Shown here: one piece after another, positions 1 through 7,471 of the stretch
Numbering within the stretch: the stretch's first letter is position 1
Layout: every line of letters begins with the position of its first letter
NCBI GenBank assembly: GCA_013694845.1
Contig: JACDBQ010000768.1
Location: 1-15,596 of the forward strand
DNA length: 15,596 nt
From: Acidobacteriota bacterium
Lineage (GTDB): Bacteria; Acidobacteriota; Vicinamibacteria; Vicinamibacterales; 2-12-FULL-66-21
Direction of reading: 5' to 3'
The notes under the pieces: generated by a model
Database searches by the model: none
Seen by the model: the letters and a program-made list of their open reading frames with translations, nothing else
What the model was told of the DNA's origin: nothing
Made by a program: the position numbers and the translations under genes

Positions 1-148
1 GGTCGGCCTGATGCCACGTACATCCATCGGCGCTGGTCGACGTCGGGCCCGATGCGACCGCGTGCACCTCGAGCCCCGCGGCCCCCAGGATCGGCGTGAG
101 ATGCCGTCCGACGAACCCACCCGCACCGGTTACGAGCACACGCGTCAT
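1..148 (-). CDS. NAD-dependent epimerase/dehydratase or 4-ketoreductase, N-terminal part only
   Basis: Only the first 49 codons lie in the window; the gene continues past the left edge. The product begins MTRVLVTGAGGFVGRHL, a beta strand followed by the G8-x-x-G11-x-x-G14 dinucleotide-binding turn typical of extended short-chain dehydrogenases acting on nucleotide sugars. The ATG at 148 overlaps the stop of the upstream cupin epimerase gene in an ATGA, so the two are translationally coupled. Behind a C-methyltransferase and a 3,5-epimerase-like enzyme, a likely job is 4-keto reduction of a nucleotide-linked deoxysugar, but an epimerase or dehydratase role is equally compatible with what is visible. 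The catalytic YxxxK lies outside the window. Confidence 0.85.
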   Translation of the reverse strand, partial: MTRVLVTGAGGFVGRHLTPILGAAGLEVHAVASGPTSTSADGCTWHQAD

Positions 149-675
149 GCGCCGAAGTCGGGATACAGACGATCACGGTCCGAGATTCCGGCAGCGGTCA
201 GGGGCCAGCGGATATTGAAGGCCGGGTCGTTCCAGCGGACACCCCGCGCCAGTCCCGGATCGTAGGGGCCCGCGATCAAGTACAACACTTCTGCATCATC
301 GGTCAGCGTCTGGAACCCGTGCGCCACGCCCTTGGGAACATAGCAGCACAGGCGGTTCTCGCTCGTGAGCTCCCGCCCGACCCACTGCCTGTATGTTGCT
401 GAAGCTGGACGAAGATCGAGGAGGACATCGTAGATCGAGCCGCGGACGCACCGCACGACCTTGATTTCCTCGCACGGCGCTGCCTGGTAATGCATCCCAC
501 GGACGGTGCCGGCCCGGCGATTGTACGAAAGACTGCACTGGTCGAGCGAGCCCGCCAGGCCGCGCGCTTCGAACTCCGACGCGTCCCAGAGCCGGGCGAA
601 GAAGCCGCGATCGTCCTCGTGTCGCTCGAGACCCACCAGCCAGGCGCCGTCCACTTGCGTGGGTTCAAAGGTCAC
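145..675 (-). CDS. dTDP-4-dehydrorhamnose 3,5-epimerase family protein (RfbC/RmlC-like cupin)
   Basis: A 176-residue product, about the usual length of RmlC. It carries the family landmarks in order: DDRGFF (21-26), GTVRGMHYQ (56-64, with presumed catalytic His62), Lys72, PKGVAHGF (114-121), Tyr132/Tyr138, WNDP (148-151) and SDRD (165-168, the Asp expected to pair with His62). RmlC enzymes epimerise C3 and/or C5 of dTDP-4-keto-6-deoxyhexoses in the cytoplasm. Canonical rhamnose RmlC usually reads LHYQ, and the Met here together with the neighbouring C-methyltransferase fits the NovW/EvaD-type branch, which handles other deoxysugars; that assignment is inference. The start is GTG at 675, three bases after the stop of the methyltransferase gene, with no clear Shine-Dalgarno, so reinitiation is likely. 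It overlaps the next gene by 4 bases. Confidence 0.9.
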   Translation of the reverse strand: MTFEPTQVDGAWLVGLERHEDDRGFFARLWDASEFEARGLAGSLDQCSLSYNRRAGTVRGMHYQAAPCEEIKVVRCVRGSIYDVLLDLRPASATYRQWVGRELTSENRLCCYVPKGVAHGFQTLTDDAEVLYLIAGPYDPGLARGVRWNDPAFNIRWPLTAAGISDRDRLYPDFGA

Positions 676-678
676 GGA

Positions 679-1989
679 TCAGATCACTGTCGGAGAGGGA
701 AGCGGGATGATGAAGCGACCTCCCCGATGGCGATACTCAGCCTGCTGGCGCAGGATCTCGTCGGCGAAGTTCCAGGTGAGCAGGAGCACATAGGCCGGCA
801 TCTCCGCGAGCAGGGCCTCAGGCGCACGAATGGGCAGCCGGGTACCGGGCGCGTAACGACCTTGTTTCACGGTGCTGCGGTCCACGATGAAGTCGAGCGT
901 CTCCCGGCCGATGCCGAGATAGTTCAGCAAGGTGCTGCCTTTTGCCGACGCTCCATAAGCGGCGATCGAATGCCCTTCGCTCTTTAACCCTCGGAGCAGC
1001 GCCCCCAGATCCCGGCTGAGTGCCTGGACGCGGTCCGCGAAGCCGGCGTAGTAGCTCCGGCCCGCCAGCCCCTCGTCCCGTTCGCGGTCGAGCAGGCGTC
1101 GCACGCGCTCGCCGCGCACCACCGTCCCGCCATGACCGACCCACAGCCGCAGCGACCCGCCGTGGATCGCCACCTCTTCGACGTCGCCGATGGTGAGCCC
1201 GTGGCGTTCGAACAATGCGTCGAGCGCCGTCAGCGAAAAGTAGGAGAGATGCTCGTGATAAATCGTGTCGAACTCGAGATGCCGGACGAGCTCGCGAACC
1301 CAGGGGACCTCGATCACGGCGACGCCGTGAGGCTGCAGGACGTGGCGCATCCCGGCGACGAACCCACTCAGGTCCGGCACGTGCGCGAGCACGTTGTTCG
1401 CATGCAGAACGTCGGCACGACGCCCCTCTGCGGCAAGCTCGCGACCGAGCTCCTCGGTGAAGAACGCATTCAGGGTCCGAATGCCCCTGGCGGTGGCCGC
1501 GGCCGCAATGTTCCGAGCGGGTTCGATTCCGAGGACCGGGACTCCGCCGCGCGCGTAATGCTGAAGCAGATAGCCGTCGTTGCTCGCGACCTCGATCACC
1601 AGGCTCGAAGCGCCCAGTCCACGTTCGAGCGCCACCCGTTCGGCGGTGACCCGCGCATGTTCAACCGCGGCGTCGGAGAAGGACGAGAAGTACACATACT
1701 CGCTGAACAGCACGCCCGGAGCCACGGTCTCGGTCAGCTGGACCAGCGAGCACCCCTCGCAGAACACCACATCGAGCGGAAACGTCGGCTCGGCAATGGA
1801 GAGTTGCGCCTCCGACAGCAGGGCGTTCGCCAGGGGCGTGGATCCAAGCGATAACACCGGGACGAGGCCGGTGCCACCGCAGGCACGGCAGCGGAACCCC
1901 GCCGCACCAACGCCCACGCGTTTTTCGTGCTGCACCTTGCTCGCGGTCACAGGATCGACTTGGAGAACCGAAAATCGGGAGAACGACAC
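679..1989 (-). CDS. SAM-dependent sugar C-methyltransferase (NovU/TylCIII/TcaB9-like)
   Basis: A 436-residue product with the three-part layout of sugar C-methyltransferases. First comes an N-terminal zinc module with CRACG (34-38) and CEGC (77-80). Next is a Rossmann methyltransferase core with IEVASNDGYLL (132-142), GIEPA (154-158) and the ANNVLAHVPDL segment (197-207). Last is a C-terminal domain with YGASAKGSTLLNY (345-357) and KQGRYAPGT (375-383). YHEHLSYFS (244-252) contains the Tyr/His pair used as active-site residues in this family. These enzymes methylate a ring carbon of an NDP-4-keto-6-deoxysugar. The start is uncertain: the most upstream is GTG 1989, but in-frame GTG codons at 1950 and 1935 are also possible, and none has a strong ribosome site. 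The first 20 or so residues precede the conserved part. The gene is first in the methyltransferase-cupin-epimerase set and has its own upstream promoter. Confidence 0.93.
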   Translation of the reverse strand: MSFSRFSVLQVDPVTASKVQHEKRVGVGAAGFRCRACGGTGLVPVLSLGSTPLANALLSEAQLSIAEPTFPLDVVFCEGCSLVQLTETVAPGVLFSEYVYFSSFSDAAVEHARVTAERVALERGLGASSLVIEVASNDGYLLQHYARGGVPVLGIEPARNIAAAATARGIRTLNAFFTEELGRELAAEGRRADVLHANNVLAHVPDLSGFVAGMRHVLQPHGVAVIEVPWVRELVRHLEFDTIYHEHLSYFSLTALDALFERHGLTIGDVEEVAIHGGSLRLWVGHGGTVVRGERVRRLLDRERDEGLAGRSYYAGFADRVQALSRDLGALLRGLKSEGHSIAAYGASAKGSTLLNYLGIGRETLDFIVDRSTVKQGRYAPGTRLPIRAPEALLAEMPAYVLLLTWNFADEILRQQAEYRHRGGRFIIPLPSPTVI

Positions 1990-2059
1990 TTCGTGCCCGT
2001 CGATTACACCGGCAGCGTCGCCGAGAGGAAATCGCTCAATCGTTCAAGAAGGAACAAGA

Positions 2060-2088
2060 ATTGTCGCGGGGGTCCCGATGGTTGTCAA
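2060..2088 (-). promoter_or_regulatory. sigma-70-type promoter for the methyltransferase/epimerase set
   Basis: Read on the minus strand, a perfect -35 TTGACA (2088-2083) is followed after exactly 17 bases by GACAAT (2065-2060), a 4/6 match to TATAAT. It lies in the 150-bp gap between the capD-like gene and the C-methyltransferase gene. Transcription would start near 2053, giving a leader of about 65 bases to the GTG at 1989. No convincing factor-independent terminator for the capD-like gene was seen in the same gap. Confidence 0.6.
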
Positions 2089-2139
2089 GGTATTGACGCG
2101 TCTGGACTTGCGGCCGAAGACGGTGGTTCAGTTCCGGGA

Positions 2140-4011
2140 TCAGGGCTGCGAGACGAGCGCCGGTGCCGGGTGGGGAACCGGCTGCTCGCGCGGAGCGACA
2201 TAGGTGGTGACCCACCGTTTCAACGCCGCCTCGATGGCACCGCGTTCCTTCCCGGCGCGCGCGAAATCCGCGAGCAGCTTGTCGATGTCCGGGGTGGCGG
2301 CCTGTTCCTCGACTCTCAAGATTTCGGGATGCGCCGTCGGCTCGACCCGCGCGTCCGGCTCCCAGAGCGCTTCGATCAGCTTCTCGCCGGGGCGCATCCC
2401 GGTGTAGACGATCGGAATCTCGTCGAGCGTGTAGCCCGACAGCTTGATCACATCCTGCGCGAGATCGACGATGCGGATCGGTTCGCCCATGTCGAGAACG
2501 AACAGCTCGTGGCCGGCGCCCATTCCGCCGGCTTGCAGAACCAGGTGGACCGCTTCAGGGATCGTCATGAAGAACCGGCGCATATCCGGGTGAGTGATCG
2601 TCAACGGCCCGCCCATCTCGATCTGCCGTTTGAAATGCGGGACGGCGCTACCCCGGCTGCCGAGGACGTTCCCGAACCGGACCGAGACAAAGGGTCGGCC
2701 CGACCGGTGAGCCGCATCGGTGACGATCGACTCGGCCACCCGCTTGGACGCGCCCATGATGCTCGTGGGCGCGACCGCCTTGTCGGTGGAGATGAGGACG
2801 AAGCGTTCCGCGCCGTGGGCCAGCGCCGCGCGCACCAGCACCGCCGTGCCGAAGATGTTGTTGGTGATCGCCTCTTCGGGGTTTTCCTCCATCAGGGGAA
2901 CGTGCTTGTGTGCCGCGGCGTGAAAGACCACCGATGGCCGCCAGGCCTCGAAGATGTCCTGCATCCTGCGCTCATCGCGGATGTCGCCGATGACCGGGCG
3001 CAGCATCACTTTCGAGAACGTCCGGCGAAGCTCCTGCTCCGCGTCGAAGATGCTGTTCTCGCCATGGCCGACCAGGACGATGGCGAGCGGATTGGCGCGT
3101 GCGACCTGCCGGCACAGCTCCATGCCGATCGAACCGCCGGCACCCGTGACGAGCACAACCCGTCCCGCCAGGTATTCATCGGGGGTTCTCTGCCCCGAGA
3201 CCGGCGCCCGCCTCAGAAGGTCGGTGATTTCGATCTGCCGAAGGCGGCTCACGTTGACGGCGCCGTCCAGGAGCTCGAAGACCCCCGGCATGGTGCGTGA
3301 CGCCACCCCTGCCGCCTGCGCGCGCTCGGCGATGCGGCGCACGGCGGTGCCCGGCGCCGTCGGCATCGCGATGATGACCTCTTCGATGCGACGCCCCCTG
3401 AGGACGTCGTCGAGGGCATTCGTGTCGCCGAGCACCGGCACCCCGGTGACCCGTTTGCCCTTCTTCGTGGGGTCATCGTCGAGATAACCGACGACCTCGA
3501 TCTGAAGCTGTGGGTTCCGGCGGATCTCCGCCACCACCATCGTGCCAGCCTGGCCGGCGCCGACGACCAGGACCCGCTTTCGCGCCGCCCCTCCTCGACC
3601 GCCCCCCCGCGACCGCGCCTCGCCGATGATGCGCACCGACAGTCGCAGCCCGCCGATCGTGAGCAGGGTGAGCAGCCAGTCGATGAGCAGGATCGAGCGC
3701 GAGAATCCATGGGCCAGCTGCAGCACCGTCGTCGTCGCATAGAAGATCGCCAGCGCCAGCGCTGAGGCCGACGCGGAAAGACCGATGACGACCAGGTCGT
3801 CGATGGTTGCGTAGCGCCAGTAGCGTCCGTACATGCCGAACGCATAGAAGATCGGCGGCTTCAGCACGACCGCAGCCAGCGCGCACCAGATGAACAGGTT
3901 GCGCAGGTTCTCGGCGAAAACGAAAGTCAGATCGAAGCGCAGAACGAACGCGAGGAAAACGCAGAGCGCAATCAGCGGCACGTCCAGCACAAGCAGATAG
4001 CGATTACGCAT
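2140..4011 (-). CDS. CapD/WbpM/FlaA1-type membrane nucleotide-diphosphate-sugar epimerase/4,6-dehydratase
   Basis: A 623-residue product of the long, membrane-anchored CapD/WbpM class. Four hydrophobic segments occupy roughly residues 5-25, 37-57, 72-92 and 105-125. A first Rossmann motif GAGQAG (151-156) starts a CoA-binding-like regulatory domain. The catalytic extended-SDR domain follows, with TGAGGSIG (289-296), a STDKA motif (408-412) and MGASK (419-423), in which Met replaces the Tyr of the usual YxxxK, as is normal in WbpM-type dehydratases. Such enzymes convert UDP-GlcNAc to a UDP-4-keto-6-deoxy sugar at the start of O-antigen or capsule synthesis. The C-terminal tail after about 605 is proline-rich. 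The ATG at 4011 follows a strong promoter by only about 12 bases, so the mRNA is probably leaderless or nearly so. The precise substrate cannot be read from sequence. Confidence 0.95.
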   Translation of the reverse strand: MRNRYLLVLDVPLIALCVFLAFVLRFDLTFVFAENLRNLFIWCALAAVVLKPPIFYAFGMYGRYWRYATIDDLVVIGLSASASALALAIFYATTTVLQLAHGFSRSILLIDWLLTLLTIGGLRLSVRIIGEARSRGGGRGGAARKRVLVVGAGQAGTMVVAEIRRNPQLQIEVVGYLDDDPTKKGKRVTGVPVLGDTNALDDVLRGRRIEEVIIAMPTAPGTAVRRIAERAQAAGVASRTMPGVFELLDGAVNVSRLRQIEITDLLRRAPVSGQRTPDEYLAGRVVLVTGAGGSIGMELCRQVARANPLAIVLVGHGENSIFDAEQELRRTFSKVMLRPVIGDIRDERRMQDIFEAWRPSVVFHAAAHKHVPLMEENPEEAITNNIFGTAVLVRAALAHGAERFVLISTDKAVAPTSIMGASKRVAESIVTDAAHRSGRPFVSVRFGNVLGSRGSAVPHFKRQIEMGGPLTITHPDMRRFFMTIPEAVHLVLQAGGMGAGHELFVLDMGEPIRIVDLAQDVIKLSGYTLDEIPIVYTGMRPGEKLIEALWEPDARVEPTAHPEILRVEEQAATPDIDKLLADFARAGKERGAIEAALKRWVTTYVAPREQPVPHPAPALVSQP

Positions 4012-4023
4012 GGTCGTCGACCG

Positions 4024-4052
4024 ATTAGACGCGCACGGTCAGGGGCTGTCAA
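4024..4052 (-). promoter_or_regulatory. strong sigma-70-type promoter for the capD-like gene, near-leaderless
   Basis: On the minus strand, TTGACA (4052-4047) and TCTAAT (4029-4024, 5/6 match to TATAAT) are separated by exactly 17 bases. The ATG of the capD-like gene is at 4011, 12 bases beyond the -10 box, so a normal start site near 4017 would leave a leader of only about 6 bases. No Shine-Dalgarno is present. It lies back-to-back with the presumed promoter of the divergent glycosyltransferase. Confidence 0.7.
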
Positions 4053-4097
4053 GGGACGGAACGGGTGGTTCTGCCCGGGGCCCGCGAAGGTGGCACG

Positions 4098-4103
4098 TAT
4101 ACT
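4098..4103 (+). promoter_or_regulatory. -10 box TATACT for the divergent glycosyltransferase pair
   Basis: TATACT matches the -10 consensus at 5 of 6 positions and ends 10 bases before the ATG at 4114, the spacing expected for a leaderless mRNA. No good -35 hexamer is seen at 16-18 bases. The box overlaps the possible upstream GTG start at 4090, which argues that translation starts at 4114. Confidence 0.4.
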
Positions 4104-4113
4104 TTCAGCCGGA

Positions 4114-5325
4114 ATGTCCCCGCGTCACCGCATGCTCATGGTGTCACCCGCCGCACCGTGGCCGGCGACGACCGGCGGTCTCGTGCGCATCGCCGCCGTG
4201 CTGGGTCAGATGGCTCGACACTTCGACGTCACCTTCGTGTCACCGCGACGGCACGATCAGTCCGTACCCGCGGATGCGACGGCCCGCTTCATCTGTCCGC
4301 CAATCGGGGATGCCGGCGCCGCGCGCAGAGGGCTGGCGATGGTGGACCCGCGCCGACCGCTGCATGCCGCGATCTACGCCCGCCCCGAGATCGCCCGGAT
4401 CGTCCGGCGGGAGCTGGCCGAACACACCTACGACGTCGTATACAGCCACTTCATCTATGGGATGGGTTATCTCCGCGGCTGCCGGGTCCCCGTCGTCGTC
4501 GATCAGCAGAACGTCGACCGCGTGTACTGGCAGAACAAGGCGGAGCATTCACCATTTCCGACGAACGTGTTTGCGGCGTGGAACACCCGTCGTACCATCG
4601 CCTACGAGATGCGCGCGCTGCCCGACATCTCGGCGTATGTGTCCGTGTCCGAAGAGGATCGTGAGCGGACGCGTGAGTACGCGGGCGGCAAGGGTCGACA
4701 TTTCTGGGTCGCGGCCAACGGCGTCGACACTCGTCGCTTCACGCCCGCACCCGGTCCCGCAGACGTCAGCGATGTCGTGACCCTGGGTTACCTCGGGAGC
4801 ATGGATCTGCAGATGAACGTGGATGCGGTAACCCGCTTCTGCACGAGCCTGCTGCCCCTCATCAGGACCCGCCTGGCGGACCTTGACGTGAGACTGGTCG
4901 TCATCGGCAGCAAGCCGACCGCGGCCCTCCGCGCCATCGCCAGGACCGTCGCCGGCGTCACGCTTTCCGGAACCGTGGACGACGTGGTGCCCTGGCTGCA
5001 GGAAGTGGACATCCTGGTATCACCCCTTCGAATCGGCGCCGGAACCAAGCTCAAGGTCGCGGAAGCGATGTCGTGCGGTCTGCCAGTCGTGGGCAGCTCC
5101 CTCGCATTCGCCGGTCTGCCGGGCAAGAGCGAGGAGCACTACCTTCTGGCTGACAGCGACGAGGATTTCGTGACCTCCGTCTGCCGACTGGCTGTGCGCT
5201 CCGAAGAGCGCGCGACGATGGGACGCGCCGCACGGCAGCTCGCCCAGGAGCACCTCGAGTGGGATGCGATCGGCGACGGTCTCGCGGCGAGCATGCGTGA
5301 TGTCCTCCCGGCTCCCCGCCCATGA
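4114..5325 (+). CDS. GT4-type glycosyltransferase
   Basis: A 403-residue GT-B-fold glycosyltransferase counted from ATG 4114. The N-terminal acceptor domain opens with a beta strand and glycine-rich turn (MLMVSPAAPWPATTGG). The C-terminal nucleotide-sugar domain has LGYLGSMD, a GTVDDVVPWL segment, and RIGAGTKLKVAEAMSCGLPVV (from about residue 306), the retaining-GT4 donor-site pattern. It would add a sugar from an NDP donor to a lipid-linked or surface glycan at the cytoplasmic membrane face. An in-frame GTG at 4090 would add 8 residues, but it overlaps the likely -10 box. The gene ends in an ATGA overlap with the next glycosyltransferase, forming a two-gene unit divergent from the capD-like gene. 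Donor and acceptor are unknown. Confidence 0.92.
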   Translation: MSPRHRMLMVSPAAPWPATTGGLVRIAAVLGQMARHFDVTFVSPRRHDQSVPADATARFICPPIGDAGAARRGLAMVDPRRPLHAAIYARPEIARIVRRELAEHTYDVVYSHFIYGMGYLRGCRVPVVVDQQNVDRVYWQNKAEHSPFPTNVFAAWNTRRTIAYEMRALPDISAYVSVSEEDRERTREYAGGKGRHFWVAANGVDTRRFTPAPGPADVSDVVTLGYLGSMDLQMNVDAVTRFCTSLLPLIRTRLADLDVRLVVIGSKPTAALRAIARTVAGVTLSGTVDDVVPWLQEVDILVSPLRIGAGTKLKVAEAMSCGLPVVGSSLAFAGLPGKSEEHYLLADSDEDFVTSVCRLAVRSEERATMGRAARQLAQEHLEWDAIGDGLAASMRDVLPAPRP

Positions 5326-6572
5326 GCACGTCACTCTGGATCATCAACCCCTACGGGAGCCTGCCGTCGGAATCATGGTCCACCTATCGATCGACGATGC
5401 TCGCGCAGTGCCTGGCCACGCATGGATACACCGTGACGCAATTCATTTCGAACTTCGAGCACCGGAGCAAGACGTTTCGTGCCGAGGGGCAGCAGGTGAT
5501 CGCTGTCGATGAGCGCTACAGCATCGAGATCGTCCCTTCCACCCCGTACGATTCGCACATCTCCGTCGATCGGGTGAGGTACGAGCGCACCTTCGCCAGG
5601 AACCTTCTCGCCAGGACGGCAGGCCGCTCGCGGCCGGAGTTCATCGTCCTTGCCGAGCCGGCGCTTTTCTACTACGACATCCTGCTGGGTCCGTTGCTCA
5701 CCGCGGACAGCGCCCTCGTGCTCGACGTCATCGACATCTGGCCCGAGCTGTTTGCGCTGGTCCTGCCGAAGCGGGTGCGAAGCTGGTCCAGCCTGCTGCT
5801 AGCCCCCTTGTATCAATGGAGGAAGCGGCTGTACCGGCACGCCGACGGCGTCGTGGCCGTTGCACGCGATTACCTCGAGATCGCACGTTCTCTGGTATCC
5901 AGCGCAGACGTTCCGCTCGAGGTCGTCTATTGGTCCTACAACGCACGCGAGGTGCACGGCGAGCCGACGCCGCCGATCGTGGAGCTGGTCTCGCGAAAGC
6001 AGCCGCAGGAGGTCTGGGCGATCTACGCCGGTACTCTCGGCGCCAATTACGATATTCCGTCGATCATTCGTCTCGCCCGTCGATCGCCGTCCGCCGCAGG
6101 CCAGCCCGTCGCACTGAAGATCATCGTTGCCGGAGACGGCCCGCTCGCGGAGCTCTGTCGACGCAGCTCCAGCGATACCTTCATTTTTTGCGGCAGGCTC
6201 GGACCCGCCGACCTGGCGCTCCTCTATCGACACGCGGACATCGCCCTGTCGACGTATCGCGGAGATTCGACGGTCGCCATGCCGATCAAGGCGTTCGACT
6301 ATCTGCGATATGGACTTCCGATGGTCAACTCACTCGAACGGGATCTCGGCGACATCGTCCGCAAGTATCAGGTCGGGATCAATTACGATGCGGAAAGTCC
6401 GTCTTCGCTGGCTGACGCTGTCGAGCGGCTGGCCTCCGACGAGCCGCTGAGGCGGACGATGTCAGCAAATGCGAAAGCGCTTGCCCCATCGTTTTCCGTC
6501 GAGCAGCAGTACCCGGCCTTCGTGCGCCTTCTCGACCAGGTTGCCGCTCACCGCGGCCGCAAGACCCAGTGA
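5322..6572 (+). CDS. GT4-like glycosyltransferase (WbuB-like)
   Basis: A 416-residue GT-B-type protein. The N-terminal half contains INPYGSLPSES and DIWPE (138-142), similar to the DLWPE of WbuB/WcaI-like transferases. The C-terminal half contains YAGTLG (235-240), IVAGDGPL (268-275), FCGRL (289-293) and STYRGDSTVAMPIKAFDYLR, where the usual donor-site E-x7-E region reads K323-A-F-D326, i.e. the first Glu is not conserved. This is common in divergent GT4 members. The ATG at 5322 lies within an ATGA overlap with the preceding glycosyltransferase. Its 3' end overlaps the convergent methyltransferase gene by 25 bases. It probably builds the same glycan as its partner; the sugar and linkage cannot be told. 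Confidence 0.9.
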   Translation: MSTSLWIINPYGSLPSESWSTYRSTMLAQCLATHGYTVTQFISNFEHRSKTFRAEGQQVIAVDERYSIEIVPSTPYDSHISVDRVRYERTFARNLLARTAGRSRPEFIVLAEPALFYYDILLGPLLTADSALVLDVIDIWPELFALVLPKRVRSWSSLLLAPLYQWRKRLYRHADGVVAVARDYLEIARSLVSSADVPLEVVYWSYNAREVHGEPTPPIVELVSRKQPQEVWAIYAGTLGANYDIPSIIRLARRSPSAAGQPVALKIIVAGDGPLAELCRRSSSDTFIFCGRLGPADLALLYRHADIALSTYRGDSTVAMPIKAFDYLRYGLPMVNSLERDLGDIVRKYQVGINYDAESPSSLADAVERLASDEPLRRTMSANAKALAPSFSVEQQYPAFVRLLDQVAAHRGRKTQ

Positions 6573-6580
6573 CCGGTGAG
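6547..6580. terminator. possible bidirectional stem-loop at the convergent gene junction
   Basis: CTCACCG (6547-6553) and its exact complement CGGTGAG (6574-6580) flank a 20-base loop that covers both stop codons of the convergent glycosyltransferase and methyltransferase genes. There is no T-run on either side, so this is at best a weak or Rho-assisted end signal, and chance is possible in GC-rich DNA. Confidence 0.25.
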
Positions 6581-7471
6581 GGGTGTCAGTTGGTCCAGCG
6601 TCATGGCGCGGAATCGCGCTGACCGCGGGATCGCCGCCGCCACCTCCGCCGCCCCATCCGGCCGTACGATGGTTTGCGCAACCGCCTCGAAGCCCGCCTC
6701 GGCGAAGAGCTGCCCATACTCGAAGTGCCGGAGCCGATTCTGATAGTGAATCGGAGGGTTGTAGGGCGTCCATTCTTCATCCGAGAAGCGCAGGAAGTTG
6801 TAGAAGCTGATCGATGCGTCGGAGTGCGCGTAATGGTCGGAGTAATCGACCACGTGGCTGATCACGCTCCCCGCGTGGCAGAGGCGGCGGCATTCCCGCA
6901 TGATGTCAGCGAGCGCGGTCGCCGGAATGTGTTCGAGCACGCTCGTCGTGCAGACGAGGTCCACGCTGGCACTGACGAGGCCGGTGCGTCGAGCGTCAGC
7001 AGGCGCGACATACCGGATCCCATAGAGCTGCTCCAGGCTGGCGACGACGGGTTCGGTGAGTGGGGTCTCGGGCACCCGAACGAAGCCCGACGGCGGGTGC
7101 TCCCGCAGATAGCGAATCACGCGATTGAGCAGGTCCAGTCTGATGAGTCGCGAGATGTCGACGACGAGCTGGTGGTTGACCCCGTAGCACCACTGCACGA
7201 GGTTGCTGTACAGGTCCCACCCGGCGCCGAGCTCGAACAGGCGCGCCGATGCGAGGTCCCCGGCGAAATGACGCCGGAAGGTCTGACCATGCTCGAACGG
7301 CCAGCGTCCCTGGTGAACGAGGTCGCGAGGCAGCGTGCGGGTGATGTAACGCTGGGTGAGGTAGTAGAGCCGCTCGCCAGCCGGCAGCGAGTCGAAGGCG
7401 CGGAAAGCCGCCGCCTTCGTTTTCCAGTTCAGTCTGAAGCGGCGGAATGCTCGTGGCCCTGGTTCGCTCAA
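6548..7471 (-). CDS. class I SAM-dependent methyltransferase-like protein
   Basis: A 307-residue product. FELGAGWD (79-86) is a motif-I SAM loop, VVDIS (103-107) the following acidic strand end, and DLVCTTSVLEHIP (171-183) the motif-IV region of Methyltransf_11-type enzymes. An aromatic stretch follows (YSDHYAH, YNFLRFSDEEW, 210-234), presumably the acceptor side. It is the last gene of the minus-strand operon. The start is TTG at 7471, which overlaps the stop of the upstream methyltransferase as TTGA and is preceded by the purine-rich GGAAAAGG, a good ribosome site. With two methyltransferases and a glycosyltransferase in one operon, methylation of a glycan or its precursor is likely, but the substrate is not known. 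The 3' end overlaps a plus-strand gene by 25 bases. Confidence 0.88.
   Translation of the reverse strand: MSEPGPRAFRRFRLNWKTKAAAFRAFDSLPAGERLYYLTQRYITRTLPRDLVHQGRWPFEHGQTFRRHFAGDLASARLFELGAGWDLYSNLVQWCYGVNHQLVVDISRLIRLDLLNRVIRYLREHPPSGFVRVPETPLTEPVVASLEQLYGIRYVAPADARRTGLVSASVDLVCTTSVLEHIPATALADIMRECRRLCHAGSVISHVVDYSDHYAHSDASISFYNFLRFSDEEWTPYNPPIHYQNRLRHFEYGQLFAEAGFEAVAQTIVRPDGAAEVAAAIPRSARFRAMTLDQLTPLTGHWVLRPR

Noticed and set aside
1927..3300. A 457-codon open frame on the plus strand opposite the methyltransferase and capD-like genes
   Set aside because: It is antisense to two clearly recognisable genes, and the product is low-complexity Arg/Asp/Gly-rich with no recognisable domain; this is usual for GC-rich DNA.
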